Below, piece by piece: positions 1 through 8,598 of a DNA stretch of 45,378 nt. The notes beneath the pieces were generated by a model that saw only the letters and a list, made by a program, of their open reading frames with translations, was not told the origin of the DNA and ran no database searches. The stretch comes from Gammaproteobacteria bacterium. GTDB taxonomy: Bacteria; Pseudomonadota; Gammaproteobacteria; Burkholderiales; Burkholderiaceae_D. Location: assembly GCA_903970185.1 (NCBI GenBank), contig CAJCIC010000071.1, forward strand, positions 1-45,378, given 5' to 3'. Numbering within the stretch: the stretch's first letter is position 1; each line of letters begins with the position of its first letter. The position numbers and the translations under genes are program-made.

Positions 1-157
1 CGTCGGTGGTCGCGACCGGCGGCTTGAGATTCGGCATGACGATGGCGCGACCAAAGACACGCGCGCTGTCGCCAACGACTGCGCTTAGCGCCTCGCCATC
101 GCGCAGGTGCAAATGCCAATCGTCGGGACGAGCGATCTCGAGGTGGTCTGGATTCAT
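1..157 (-). CDS. pyrC: Dihydroorotase, N-terminal part (cut by window edge)
   Basis: The 52 codons visible on the minus strand start at an ATG at 157 and run off the left edge. They read as the N-terminus of a class II dihydroorotase, the zinc enzyme that cyclises carbamoyl-aspartate to dihydroorotate in pyrimidine synthesis. The diagnostic stretch is [12 protein letters not shown], where the HxH pair would bind the zinc centre, followed by [14 protein letters not shown], also typical of PyrC. No strong ribosome binding site precedes the ATG; a GGAG lies about 17 nt upstream. The gene follows the glutamate uptake operon on the same strand with 63 bp between them, and there is no metabolic reason to think they are functionally linked. 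Only the identity is firm; the rest of the protein is outside the window. Confidence 0.9.
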   Translation of the reverse strand, partial: MNPDHLEIARPDDWHLHLRDGEALSAVVGDSARVFGRAIVMPNLKPPVATTD

Positions 158-220
158 CAGTTAGTGCAGCAGACTCCGGGGGGCTTCAGGGCATTTGCAC
201 GCGCTGACCGATTGCGCCCG

Positions 221-949
221 TCAATGGGCAAGAATCTTGGAGAGGAACTGTTGCGCGCGCTCTGACCGGGGTGAACCAAAGAATTCCTCCTTGGTGCAAT
301 CTTCGATAATCGCGCCGCGGTCCATGAAGACCACGCGATGCGCCACCTTCTTGGCAAATCCCATTTCGTGCGTGACGACCATCATCGTCATGCCCTCCTT
401 GGCGAGTTCGACCATGACGTCGAGGACCTCGTTGATCATTTCGGGGTCGAGTGCCGAAGTAGGCTCGTCAAACAGCATCGCGATAGGATCCATCGACAGC
501 GCCCGGGCAATCGCCACACGCTGCTGCTGTCCTCCCGAAAGCTGTCCCGGGAACTTGTCCTGATGGGCACTTAGACCGACCCGTTCGAGAAGCTTGAGCC
601 CGCGCGTGCGCGCCTCCTCGCCGGGGCGCTTGAGCACCTTGATCTGCCCTATGGTCAGATTCTCGATGATCGACAGATGCGGGAAGAGCTCGAAATGCTG
701 GAACACCATACCGACGCGCGAGCGCAGCTTGCTCAGGTTGGTTTTCTTGTCGCCGACACTGACGTTGTCGACCTTGATGTCACCGGACTGGAATCCTTCA
801 AGGCCATTGACGGTTTTGATCAGGGTCGATTTTCCCGAACCTGACGGGCCGCAGACGACCACCACCTCGCCCTTGTCGACGTGCGTTGTGCAGTCATTGA
901 GGACCTGGAAGTCGCCGTACCACTTGCTGACGTGATTGATTTCGATCAT
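221..949 (-). CDS. gltL: Glutamate/aspartate ABC transporter, ATP-binding protein
   Basis: This is the cytoplasmic ATPase of a polar amino-acid importer, 242 residues, the usual size for GltL/GlnQ. It shows the Walker A motif GPSGSGKST near residue 38, the ABC signature [15 protein letters not shown], and the Walker B motif [11 protein letters not shown] followed by the switch histidine in VVTHEMGFA. The frame is open further upstream, to 1045, but the ATG at 949 gives the family N-terminus [12 protein letters not shown] and avoids overlap with the permease gene, so it is chosen. It is the last gene of a five-gene minus-strand operon (two binding proteins, two permeases, ATPase). The substrate is inferred from the similarity of the operon to enterobacterial gltIJKL; another acidic or polar amino acid is possible. 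Confidence 0.93.
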   Translation of the reverse strand: MIEINHVSKWYGDFQVLNDCTTHVDKGEVVVVCGPSGSGKSTLIKTVNGLEGFQSGDIKVDNVSVGDKKTNLSKLRSRVGMVFQHFELFPHLSIIENLTIGQIKVLKRPGEEARTRGLKLLERVGLSAHQDKFPGQLSGGQQQRVAIARALSMDPIAMLFDEPTSALDPEMINEVLDVMVELAKEGMTMMVVTHEMGFAKKVAHRVVFMDRGAIIEDCTKEEFFGSPRSERAQQFLSKILAH

Positions 950-962
950 GAAGATGTCCGTC

Positions 963-1652
963 TCAACGGATGATAGCAACGCGGGACTGCAGATGCTTGA
1001 CCACGCTCGACAAGGCAAAGCAGGCAGCAAAATACACGACCGCAACGAACAGGTACATCTCGACTAAGCGTCCGTCGCGATGGGCGATCTTGTCTGCCGC
1101 GCCCACGAAATCGGTCAGCGACAGCACGTAGACCAGCGACACGTCCTGAAACAGCACAATGGTCTGCGTCAGCAAAAGCGGAATCATGTTGCGAAACGCC
1201 TGCGGCAGCACAACGTGGCGCATCATCGGCAGATAGCCCATGCCAAGGGCATAGCCTGCGAACACCTGGCCGCGCGATACCGACTGGATGCCGGCACGCA
1301 TGATTTCACAATAGTAGGCGGACTCGAACAGGACGAAGGTGATGAGCGCTGACGTGTAGTCGCCGACCTTGACCGGAGTGTCCGAACCGATGATCCACGC
1401 GCCGATATACGGCACGAGGAAGTAGAACCAGAAAATCACGAGCACAAGCGGCACCGAGCGGATCATGTTGACGTAGCCGCCGGCAATGAACGACACCGCC
1501 CGGATCGGCGACAAGCGTCCCATCGCGAGCACCGTGCCGATGCAGATGCCGCCTACCATCGCAAAAAAAGTGAGCTTGAGCGTGAACTGCATGCCCACGA
1601 AGAACAGGTAATGCCAGGAGCGCTCGATGACGCCAAAATCGAAAGTTTCCAT
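963..1652 (-). CDS. gltK: Glutamate/aspartate ABC transporter, permease
   Basis: Inner-membrane permease of the HisMQ type, 229 residues from the chosen ATG at 1652 ([10 protein letters not shown]). The protein is hydrophobic with several membrane helices and has the cytoplasmic EAA-like loop around [21 protein letters not shown], which docks onto the ATPase. An alternative start at 1691 would overlap the end of the preceding permease gene and add a polar stretch not typical of the family. Only 10 bp separate it from the upstream permease and 13 bp from the ATPase gene, so the genes are surely co-transcribed. It should pair with the other permease as a heterodimer, as GltJ and GltK do in enterobacteria. 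Confidence 0.88.
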   Translation of the reverse strand: METFDFGVIERSWHYLFFVGMQFTLKLTFFAMVGGICIGTVLAMGRLSPIRAVSFIAGGYVNMIRSVPLVLVIFWFYFLVPYIGAWIIGSDTPVKVGDYTSALITFVLFESAYYCEIMRAGIQSVSRGQVFAGYALGMGYLPMMRHVVLPQAFRNMIPLLLTQTIVLFQDVSLVYVLSLTDFVGAADKIAHRDGRLVEMYLFVAVVYFAACFALSSVVKHLQSRVAIIR

Positions 1653-1662
1653 CAGCGCGTCA

Positions 1663-2409
1663 CTAGTGTCCGCCGGTGTTGCCAACTGCAATCAGACCCG
1701 GCACGCGAACGAATTTCTCGACGACGCGCATCAGGTTGACGATAACCACATTGAGCACGGCATAGATCACGGTGGCAGCGGTGAAGGCCTCGAAGACCTG
1801 ATACGAGTCTTCGGCCATGGTGTGGGTTGCCGAGGTCAGTTCAGGCAGGTTGATGACGAGCGCGACCGCGCTGTTCTTGATGATATTGAGAAATTCGGAC
1901 GTCAAGGGCGGCAGGATGATCCTGAAGGCCTGCGGCAACAGCACGAAACGATACGTCTGCGCCGTGCTCAAACCCAGCGCCGTCGCAGCCATTTTCTGGC
2001 CGCGCGCAAGCGAATTGACGCCGGCACGCGTTTGCTCTGCGACCCGTGCAGCGGTGAAGGTGCCAAGACACACGACTGCCGTGAAGAACGAGGCATTGGG
2101 CAACTGCTTGAGCCACATGCCGGCATGCGGCGGCAAGACTTCGGGCAACACGAAAAACCACAGGAACATCTGCACGAGCAGCGGCACGTTGCGAAACAGC
2201 TCGACGTAGCACGCGCCCAGCCGCGATACGAAGACGTTCGGCAGCGTTCGCATCGTGCCAATCACTGCTCCCAGGAAGAGGGCCACGATCCACGCGGTAA
2301 GCGCGGTCGCAAGCGTCCATTCGAGACCGTGCAGCAAGCTCACGGCATAGGTTGACACGCCGTCTGGCGAGTCCTCCCAGAATATGCGCCAATTCCAGTG
2401 GTAGTTCAT
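1663..2409 (-). CDS. gltJ: Glutamate/aspartate ABC transporter, permease
   Basis: Second permease of the importer, 248 residues, close to the 246 of E. coli GltJ and recognisably similar along its length: the N-terminus contains NYHWNWRIF, followed by LYVELFRNVP-like (YVELFRNVPLLVQMF) and TAARVAEQTRAGVNSLARGQ, which hold the conserved glycine and arginine positions of the family. The EAA loop is ALGLSTAQTYRFVLLPQAFR. A good ribosome binding site (AGGAG, 5 nt spacing) precedes the ATG at 2409. It lies 56 bp downstream of the first binding-protein gene and 10 bp upstream of gltK. Confidence 0.92.
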   Translation of the reverse strand: MNYHWNWRIFWEDSPDGVSTYAVSLLHGLEWTLATALTAWIVALFLGAVIGTMRTLPNVFVSRLGACYVELFRNVPLLVQMFLWFFVLPEVLPPHAGMWLKQLPNASFFTAVVCLGTFTAARVAEQTRAGVNSLARGQKMAATALGLSTAQTYRFVLLPQAFRIILPPLTSEFLNIIKNSAVALVINLPELTSATHTMAEDSYQVFEAFTAATVIYAVLNVVIVNLMRVVEKFVRVPGLIAVGNTGGH

Positions 2410-2465
2410 CCCTTCTCCTAGGGCCGAGCGATCATGCCTTCATTGCGCCTTGCCGCTGCGGCCTG

Positions 2466-3419
2466 CTATTTCTTGGTCCGCTTCATTGCATCCTGCTGCG
2501 CCTGCGGCACGACAGCGTAGGCCGCGGGGTCGCCGGAATCGGTCGGCTTGGCGATCACGGCCTTGAGCTGCTCGCTCATCGGCACATTCAGATTCACGCC
2601 GGTTGGCGGAATCGGAGAGAGGAACCATTTGTTGTAGATCTGGACGATCTCGCCCGATTGCATCAGGTTGATGATGGCCTGATCGGCGACCTTCTTGAAC
2701 TGCGGGTCATCGCGACGCTCCATCAGGCCATAGGGCTCGACGGAGAGCGCCTCCTTGCTGATTTCGTACGCCCCCGGGTTCTTCGAGGTCGCGGCAAGGG
2801 AAGCCAGCAGCACGTCGTCCATGACAAAAGCCGAGGCGCGGTCGGTTTCCACCATCAGGAACGCCTCGGCATGATCCTTGGCCGAAAGAATGGTCATGCC
2901 CAGGTTGCGGTCGGCGTTAAGGATCGTGAGCTGCTTGATGTTCGAGGTGCCGGCCGTCGAGACAACGGTCTTGCCCTTGAGGTCGGCAAGGACCTTGATG
3001 CCCGAATTTTTCTTGTACAGGATACGGTTGGCAGTAACGAAGCTGGTTGGCGTAAATGCCACCTGGCGCTGACGCTCGAGATTGTTCGTGGTCGAGCCGC
3101 ATTCAAGATCGATGGTGCCATTGGCCATCAGCGGAATGCGCGTCGCCGAGGTCACTGGCTGATAGACGCGCTTGAGCTCGACCATGCCCAGCTCGCGCTG
3201 GACAGCGGTTGCAATCTTGTTGCAAAGATCGATCGAATAGCCGATGTAGATCTGCTTGTCGTCAAGGTAGGAGAAGGGAATCGAGGAATCGCGCACGCCG
3301 AGCACGATCACGCCACTGTCCTTGATCTTCTTCAGGGTGCCGGTCAACTCCTGCGCGTGGGCGCCAAGCGAAGCCGTCGCAAGTAACACCAGGCTTAACA
3401 TCCATGTCGTGCGTTTCAT
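2466..3419 (-). CDS. gltI: Glutamate/aspartate-binding periplasmic protein (copy 1)
   Basis: Secreted solute-binding protein of 317 residues. A signal peptide spans about residues 1–22 and ends in GAHA before QELTGTL. The mature part is a family 3 solute-binding protein: IPFSYLD and IGYSIDLC near the N-terminus and DLECGSTTNN in the middle are ligand-pocket segments of the GltI group. A GGAG ribosome binding site with 8 nt spacing precedes the ATG. It is the second gene of the operon and the nearest to the permease. A paralogue of similar length lies immediately upstream, so the importer appears to have two interchangeable or differently tuned receptors. Confidence 0.92.
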   Translation of the reverse strand: MKRTTWMLSLVLLATASLGAHAQELTGTLKKIKDSGVIVLGVRDSSIPFSYLDDKQIYIGYSIDLCNKIATAVQRELGMVELKRVYQPVTSATRIPLMANGTIDLECGSTTNNLERQRQVAFTPTSFVTANRILYKKNSGIKVLADLKGKTVVSTAGTSNIKQLTILNADRNLGMTILSAKDHAEAFLMVETDRASAFVMDDVLLASLAATSKNPGAYEISKEALSVEPYGLMERRDDPQFKKVADQAIINLMQSGEIVQIYNKWFLSPIPPTGVNLNVPMSEQLKAVIAKPTDSGDPAAYAVVPQAQQDAMKRTKK

Positions 3420-3454
3420 TGTCAGATCTCCAGGTAGATGCGATCGTCCCCCGA

Positions 3455-4363
3455 TTAATCGCCAACGGCATCGGAAGGAAATTTGAACGAATCCCGCAAC
3501 AGGGCGTTCATGGGGAGTTCCAGATTGACGCCCGAGGGAGGAATCGGGCTCTGGAACCAGTGCGTATAAAGGCGGTTGACGTCGTAGTCAAGAATCAGGC
3601 GGGCCATGGTCGAGTCGATCAGCTTCTTGAATTCCGGATCATCGCGCCTGAGCATGATGGCGTAAGGCTCGACGGACAGGAATTCTCCGACGATGGTCGT
3701 GGCTTTCGGGTCTTTCGATGTTGCCCGCAGGCTATAGAGCAAGACATCGTCCATGACGAATGCATCTGCCTTGCCCTGCTCGACCATCGAGAACGACTCG
3801 GCGTGGTCCTTGCCTTCGATCAACTTGAAGTGCAGCGCGCGCGCCTGGTCGGCAGCAGCGAGGATCTTGACGGTGGTCGTGCCTACGGTCGTCACGATCG
3901 TGCGGTTTTTCAGATCGTCGATGCTCTTGATATTCGAATTGCTTCGCACCAGGATGCGCGATCCTGAAATGTAGTGCGGGATCGTGAAGGCGACCGTCTT
4001 GCGCCTTTCGGCATTGTTGGTCGTCGAGCCGCATTCGAGGTCAGCGGTGCCATCGATGATGGCGTTCATTCGGGATTGCGCCGTCACCGGCACATAGCGC
4101 GTTTCGAGCTTGGGCATGCGCAACTGGAATTTGACCGCATCCACCAGCCGCGCACAGATGTCCATCGAGTAGCCGATCGGCCGCTTGCTGGCATCAAGAT
4201 ACGAAAAGGGAATCGACGATTCGCGGTACGCGAGCGTGATATAGCCGTTCGTGCGGATCTTCTCGAGGGTATCCGCGGCACTTGCCCGGGTCGGCAAGGC
4301 GGAAAGGGACAGCGCTACCGCCGCCACGCCGCATGCGGCGAGGCGTATGAAATCATGGCCCAT
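3455..4363 (-). CDS. Glutamate/aspartate-binding periplasmic protein (copy 2)
   Basis: First gene of the operon, 302 residues from the ATG at 4363, with a signal peptide of about 28 residues ending ASA before ADTLEKI. It is clearly a paralogue of the next gene: both carry SSIPFSYLD, IGYS-DIC, a conserved arginine segment and LECGSTTNN in the same order, with differences spread over the whole length, as expected for an old tandem duplication rather than a recent one. The frame extends to 4399, but the ATG at 4363 gives a normal signal peptide and is preceded by GGGGGA at 8 nt. It probably delivers the same or a related amino acid to the shared permease; the exact ligand cannot be read from the sequence. 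Confidence 0.88.
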   Translation of the reverse strand: MGHDFIRLAACGVAAVALSLSALPTRASAADTLEKIRTNGYITLAYRESSIPFSYLDASKRPIGYSMDICARLVDAVKFQLRMPKLETRYVPVTAQSRMNAIIDGTADLECGSTTNNAERRKTVAFTIPHYISGSRILVRSNSNIKSIDDLKNRTIVTTVGTTTVKILAAADQARALHFKLIEGKDHAESFSMVEQGKADAFVMDDVLLYSLRATSKDPKATTIVGEFLSVEPYAIMLRRDDPEFKKLIDSTMARLILDYDVNRLYTHWFQSPIPPSGVNLELPMNALLRDSFKFPSDAVGD

Positions 4364-4417
4364 CCCTTCGATCCCCCGTTGTACTGGCGCACGCCGCACT
4401 GCGAAACGCCACGTCGG

Positions 4418-4446
4418 ATAGTAACCAAGGGATCGCGCTCAGGCAA
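4418..4446 (-). promoter_or_regulatory. Putative sigma-70 promoter of the glt operon
   Basis: On the minus strand, TTGCCT (4446–4441) is followed after exactly 17 nt by TACTAT (4423–4418). Each matches the sigma-70 consensus at four of six positions, and the pair sits 55–83 nt upstream of the first binding-protein ATG. Predicted by eye only. Confidence 0.45.
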
Positions 4447-4477
4447 TTGCGCATTGGCGACAACCGCACTGGGCAAG

Positions 4478-4536
4478 CTGCCAGCACTGTGGCAGGAGAC
4501 ACGACAACCGCGATCGAACCGCGGGATAACCCGCAG
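4478..4536. other. Two hairpins in the ompW–glt intergenic region
   Basis: The 191-bp gap between ompW and the glt operon has two perfect or near-perfect stem-loops: CTGCCA/TGGCAG with a 6-nt loop at 4478–4495, and a GC-rich stem around GCGGG/CCCGC with a 4-nt loop at 4519–4536. They lie just downstream of the ompW stop on the minus strand and may protect or end its transcript. Neither is followed by a T run, so they are not classical intrinsic terminators. Confidence 0.35.
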
Positions 4537-4554
4537 TTCTACGCAGCCGCCAAG

Positions 4555-5226
4555 CTAGAAGCGGTAGCCGATGCTCACCGTGTAGACGATCGGATTGAAG
4601 TCGATCGTCGTCGTGCGGGTGATGAATCCGGTGGTGGCGGATTCCCTGCTGCGCACGTCAGCGGCAACCAGGTTGAAATCGAGTAGCCAGCTATCGCTAA
4701 TCGGCACCTTGACGCCGATCTGGCCTGCGATGCCAGCGGAATTTTGCAGCTTGATCGAAGTCGGACCACCCAGGGAATTCTCCAGCGACTGGCTGGCCGA
4801 TGTATCGCTGAAGTTGGTGTAATTCACGCCAAGGCCAACATAGGGCTGGTAGGCCGACTTCGGCGGCAGGAAAAAATATTCGGCAAGAAAGGCCGGCGCA
4901 TTGGCCGTCACGGTCGAGATCTTGCCAAGTGGCGCGAGCGTTCCGCGGCCATCAGTGTCGATTCTGGGCGGGATGCCGAAGAGAAAGGCGGCCGCCCAGT
5001 GATCGTCGAAAAAATGCGTGAAGCTGACGCCCACGGTCGTCGCATCGCCAACGTTCAGGTTGCCGCCAGGCGGCGTGAACGGGCCGGAGAAATCTGGCGC
5101 CGTCGAGTGATTCGAGAAATAGGCAACGCCAACGCCTACAATATTTTGCTGCGCATGCGCCGTTCCCATTGCTGCGAACGCGAAAAGGGCACCCCATAGC
5201 GCCGCGGCGCGGTACTTTGCCAACAT
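4555..5226 (-). CDS. ompW: OmpW family outer membrane protein
   Basis: A 223-residue secreted beta-barrel protein. The signal peptide covers residues 1 to about 25 (ending TAHA before QQN). The mature protein has the alternating pattern of a small eight-stranded barrel, the family segments VGVSFTHFFDDHWAAAF and YQPYVGLGVNYT, and a C-terminal strand ending SIGYRF, whose last phenylalanine is the outer-membrane assembly signal. OmpW proteins form narrow hydrophobic channels for small molecules; the substrate here is unknown. A perfect AAGGAG lies 5 nt before the ATG. The gene stands alone between the exporter gene and the glt operon. Confidence 0.93.
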   Translation of the reverse strand: MLAKYRAAALWGALFAFAAMGTAHAQQNIVGVGVAYFSNHSTAPDFSGPFTPPGGNLNVGDATTVGVSFTHFFDDHWAAAFLFGIPPRIDTDGRGTLAPLGKISTVTANAPAFLAEYFFLPPKSAYQPYVGLGVNYTNFSDTSASQSLENSLGGPTSIKLQNSAGIAGQIGVKVPISDSWLLDFNLVAADVRSRESATTGFITRTTTIDFNPIVYTVSIGYRF

Positions 5227-5300
5227 TCTGTCTCCTTAGTTATGTCCCCGGCGGGGCACGCTAGTTTGCGCAGGCGTAATTATGGCACTGGTTTAGCGGG

Positions 5301-5334
5301 CAACAAAATAGGACCGGCACCGTCATCAGGTCCT
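5301..5334 (-). terminator. Possible intrinsic terminator after the Atm1-like exporter gene
   Basis: On the minus strand, just past the exporter stop codon, AGGACC and GGTCCT can pair (5334–5329 with 5315–5310) around a 13-nt loop, followed by ATTTTGTT. The stem is only 6 bp, so it is a weak candidate. Confidence 0.35.
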
Positions 5335-5342
5335 GCTTGCCG

Positions 5343-7226
5343 CTACGATGCCAGCACGTCCTCGATTGCCCGGCTGTCCTCGCCAGGCAGTGACGCATCG
5401 GCATCCACGCCAATCGCTGCTGCTGCCTGCTGGCGCTGCCACATGCGCGCATAGGGGCCGTCGTGCATGAGCAGATCGTGATGGCGGCCGCGCTCGAGAA
5501 TGCGCCCGCCATCAACCACGGCGATCTCGTCGGCATCAACGATGGTCGAGAGCCGATGGGCAATGACCAGCGCAGTATGGTTGCGGGCAATGGCGCGAAG
5601 TTCGGCCTGGATGGCGCGCTCGGCGCGCGAATCGAGTGCCGAAGTGGCCTCGTCAAAGATCAGGATCGCCGGCGCCTTGAGCAGGGTGCGGGCAATCGCC
5701 ACGCGCTGTTTCTCGCCACCGGAGAGTTTCAGGCCGCGCTCGCCCACCATGGTTTCATAGCCATCAGGCAGGCTGACAACAAAATCGTGGATATAGGCGG
5801 CGCGCGCCGCCTCTTCGACCTCGGCCCGGGTCGCATCCGTGCGGCCATAGGCGATGTTGTAGTAGATGGTGTCGTTAAACAGCACCGTGTCCTGCGGCAC
5901 GATGCCAATCGCCTGGCGCAGCGAGGATTGCGTGACATCGCGCACATCCTGGCCATCGATCGTGATGGCGCCGGCGTCGATGTCGTAGAAGCGAAAGAGC
6001 AGGCGCGCAAGGGTCGATTTGCCCGAACCGCTTGGGCCGACCACGGCCAGCGTCTTTCCAGGCGCAATGGTGAAGCTGATGTCATGCAGGATGATGCGAT
6101 TCTTGTCATAGCCAAAGCGCACCGCGGCAAAGCTGACCTCGGCGCCTTTTACCGCATCGCGCAGGATCAGCGGCTTCGCATCGGCGCGATCGGCAATCTC
6201 GCGGTGTTCGTCAAGCAGGGAAAACATGCGGTCCATGTCCGCCAGGCTTTGCTTGATCTCGCGATACAAGACGCCCAGGAAATTGAGCGGGACGTAGAGC
6301 TGGATCATGAAGGCGTTGACCAGGACCAGATCGCCAAGCGACATGCTGCCGGCAATCACGCCAAGCGTGGCACGCCAGATGATGAGCGACACGGCGATGG
6401 CGATGATCGCAGCCTGACCGGTGTTCAGCAGCGAGAGCGACACCTGCGAGCGCACCGCGGCTTTTTCCCAGCGCTCGAGACTCTCGTCATAGCGACGCGC
6501 CTCGAAGCCTTCGTTGTTGAAGTACTTGACGGTCTCGTAGTTGATCAGCGAGTCGATCGCGCGAACGTTGGCCCGCGAATCAAGTTCGTTCATGCTGCGG
6601 CGAAAGCCGGTGCGCCATTCAGTCACCGAGATGGTGTAGACCACGTAGACGACAAGCGCGCACACGGCGATCTCGGTAAAGGCGATGTCGTAACGGAAGG
6701 CAAGGATGCCAAGCACCATCGTGACTTCAATCAGCGTGGGCAGGATGCTATAGAGCGTGTAGCTGACAAGGGTCGAGATGGCGCGCGTGCCGCGCTCGAT
6801 GTCGCGCGTGACGCCCCCGGTCTGGCGCTCCAGGTGGAATCTGAGCGAGAGCGCGTGCAAATGCTCGAAGACCTGCAACGCGACATTGCGCACGGCGCGC
6901 TGCGTCGCACGGGCGAAGACCATCTCGCGAAGTTCGGTGAATACCGAGGTACAAAGCCGCAGGGCACCGTAGGCCACGAGCAGCCCGACGGGCAGGACCA
7001 GCACCGCAACGCCCTGCCCGGGCTTGATCGTCAGGGCATCGATGATGCGCTTGAGCACGAGCGGCACGCCGACGTTGGCGACCTTGGCCAAGACCAGAAA
7101 GCTCAGTGCAATTGCGACCCTGAGCTTGTACTGCAGCAGATAAGGCAGCAGCGTCTTGAACGTGCGCAAGTCGGAGCGCTCGCGCGCGGGCCTGGCGGCA
7201 GGAGGTGCTTCAGAACTACGGCGCAT
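5343..7226 (-). CDS. Atm1-type ABC exporter (permease–ATPase fusion)
   Basis: A half-transporter of about 627 residues with an N-terminal six-helix membrane domain followed by a nucleotide-binding domain, which would act as a homodimer in the inner membrane. The segment LAKVANVGVPLVLKRIIDAL and the loop INYETVKYFNNEGFEARRYD are hallmarks of the Atm1/ABCB7 group, which exports glutathione-linked or persulfide species tied to iron–sulfur and heavy-metal handling. The ATPase has Walker [10 protein letters not shown], signature LSGGEKQRVAIARTL and Walker B ILIFDEATSALD. The start is uncertain: the ATG at 7226 gives the family-like N-terminus, while an ATG at 7289 would add 21 residues; neither has a clear ribosome binding site. 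The physiological substrate is inferred from the family only. Confidence 0.9.
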   Translation of the reverse strand: MRRSSEAPPAARPARERSDLRTFKTLLPYLLQYKLRVAIALSFLVLAKVANVGVPLVLKRIIDALTIKPGQGVAVLVLPVGLLVAYGALRLCTSVFTELREMVFARATQRAVRNVALQVFEHLHALSLRFHLERQTGGVTRDIERGTRAISTLVSYTLYSILPTLIEVTMVLGILAFRYDIAFTEIAVCALVVYVVYTISVTEWRTGFRRSMNELDSRANVRAIDSLINYETVKYFNNEGFEARRYDESLERWEKAAVRSQVSLSLLNTGQAAIIAIAVSLIIWRATLGVIAGSMSLGDLVLVNAFMIQLYVPLNFLGVLYREIKQSLADMDRMFSLLDEHREIADRADAKPLILRDAVKGAEVSFAAVRFGYDKNRIILHDISFTIAPGKTLAVVGPSGSGKSTLARLLFRFYDIDAGAITIDGQDVRDVTQSSLRQAIGIVPQDTVLFNDTIYYNIAYGRTDATRAEVEEAARAAYIHDFVVSLPDGYETMVGERGLKLSGGEKQRVAIARTLLKAPAILIFDEATSALDSRAERAIQAELRAIARNHTALVIAHRLSTIVDADEIAVVDGGRILERGRHHDLLMHDGPYARMWQRQQAAAAIGVDADASLPGEDSRAIEDVLAS

Positions 7227-7350
7227 GGCAGAAGACCAGAAGAAACGGGAAAGACCAGAAAAGAAAGCCCCTGAGGCTCCTTGCGCCATGATAGCAATTG
7301 GCGCCGATCGAGGCAGTTAGAATGCCGCTTTGGGTCAAGGCGAGGAGCGC

Positions 7351-7821
7351 ATGAAAAAGGGCAAGAAAGCGTCGGGCGGCAAGGGCAAGGCCACGCCGGC
7401 CGCGAAAAAAGCCAGGCCGGGGGCCTTCGACAAGGTCGTGCTTCCGATCGATCGCATGCCGGTTTTGCGCGTTTTGCCCATGCCTGCAGACGCCAACATC
7501 CACGGCGATGTCTTTGGCGGCTGGATCATGGCTCAGGTCGACATCGCCGGATCGCTTCCTGCAGTCAAGCGCGCCAACGGCCGCATCGCCACCGTCGCCG
7601 TCAATTCGTTTCTCTTCAAGCAGCCCGTTTTCGTTGGCGACCTGCTGTCGTTTTATGCCGAGGTGGTCAAGGTCGGCACAACCTCGATTACGGTGCAAGT
7701 CGAGGTTTACGCCGAGCGCAATCGCCTCAACGCCGAGGTGGTGAAAGTGACCGAAGCCACCCTGACGTATGTCGCAACCGATGAATTCAGAAAACCGCGC
7801 CCGTTGCCGCTACTCGCATGA
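7351..7821 (+). CDS. Acyl-CoA thioesterase, YciA-like hotdog protein
   Basis: A 156-residue cytoplasmic thioesterase that hydrolyses acyl-CoA to free acid and CoA. The hotdog-domain signature HGDVFGGWIMAQVD at about residues 51–64 contains the conserved aspartate and the FGGW turn of the YciA/acyl-CoA hydrolase group; AVNSFLFKQPVFVGDLL follows as expected. The ATG at 7351 is chosen because GAGGAG lies 4 nt upstream; an in-frame TTG at 7330 lacks this. The first 25 residues are an unusual lysine/alanine/glycine-rich tail not needed for the fold. The gene is convergent with the beta-oxidation operon (1 bp between the stop codons), which fits a role in acyl-CoA turnover. Confidence 0.9.
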   Translation: MKKGKKASGGKGKATPAAKKARPGAFDKVVLPIDRMPVLRVLPMPADANIHGDVFGGWIMAQVDIAGSLPAVKRANGRIATVAVNSFLFKQPVFVGDLLSFYAEVVKVGTTSITVQVEVYAERNRLNAEVVKVTEATLTYVATDEFRKPRPLPLLA

Positions 7822-7822
7822 C

Positions 7823-8587
7823 CTAGCGGCTGCGACTGAAATCGGGCTTGCGCTTCTCGAAAAATGCGCTGAACGCTTCCTTGGCCTCGGGCGACGAAAG
7901 TCGCTTGCGAAATTCGCTACCCTCGATCGCCATGCGCTCGGCAATCAGCGGCGCAACTTCGGTTTTCATCAAGCGCTTGGTGGCCATCAGCGCGTCGCTG
8001 GGTAGCTCCGCCAGCTTCTGTGCCTGCGCCTGGGCGAATTCGAGCACGTCGCGGGCGGGCATGACCTTGTTGACAAGCCCGAAGCCAAGCGCTTCATCCG
8101 CTGAAAAAGACTGACCGAAGAAGAGCTTCTCGGCAGCCTTGGCGTGGCCGATCATGCGCGGCAAAAGCAGGCTTGATGCCGCTTCCGGCACGAGCCCGAG
8201 CGAGACGAAAGGCAGGCTGAATTTGGCATTGTCGCCGGCATAGACCAGATCGCAGTGAAGCAAGAGCGTCGTGCCGATGCCCACAGCCGGACCGCGCACG
8301 GCAGCGACAATCGGTTTTTCGGCCTGGCTTAGCTGCTCGAGAAACTGGAAGACCGGACTTCTCTCCCCGCTTGGCGGATGATTCAGGAAATCGTCGAGAT
8401 CGTTGCCAGCCGTGAAGATCTCGGGCTGGCCGGCAAACAGGATGACGCGCACGTCAGCCGCCTTGGCGCCTTCTGCCAGGGCATCTGCCATGTCCTGGTA
8501 CATGCCCGCCGTGATGGCATTTTTCTTGGCCGGGCGCGCGAAATCGATCTGCAACACGCCCTTGTCCTTGAATGTGATGATATCCAT
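7823..8587 (-). CDS. Crotonase-family protein, probably enoyl-CoA isomerase
   Basis: A 254-residue crotonase-fold enzyme, last gene of the beta-oxidation operon, starting 11 bp after the thiolase stop. AAGGAAG precedes the ATG at 8587. It is normally annotated as enoyl-CoA hydratase, but both catalytic glutamates of true hydratases are missing: the GGG-CE-like loop reads GIGTTLLLHCD, and the second position reads SLPFVSLGLVPEAASS. The latter, with a glutamate in LVPE followed by two serines, is the pattern of delta3,delta2-enoyl-CoA isomerases. I therefore infer isomerase activity, which would complement the hydratase domain of the upstream FadN-type protein by handling unsaturated fatty acids. 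The assignment to the crotonase family is firm; the specific reaction is inference. Confidence 0.85.
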   Translation of the reverse strand: MDIITFKDKGVLQIDFARPAKKNAITAGMYQDMADALAEGAKAADVRVILFAGQPEIFTAGNDLDDFLNHPPSGERSPVFQFLEQLSQAEKPIVAAVRGPAVGIGTTLLLHCDLVYAGDNAKFSLPFVSLGLVPEAASSLLLPRMIGHAKAAEKLFFGQSFSADEALGFGLVNKVMPARDVLEFAQAQAQKLAELPSDALMATKRLMKTEVAPLIAERMAIEGSEFRKRLSSPEAKEAFSAFFEKRKPDFSRSR

Positions 8588-8598
8588 GTCTTCCTTTC

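Noticed and set aside
5463-7274. 603-codon open frame on the plus strand, antisense to the Atm1-like exporter
   Set aside because: It has no domain pattern and is rich in His, Arg, Asp and Gly, as expected for the complement of a GC-rich gene; the minus-strand frame has full ABC motifs.
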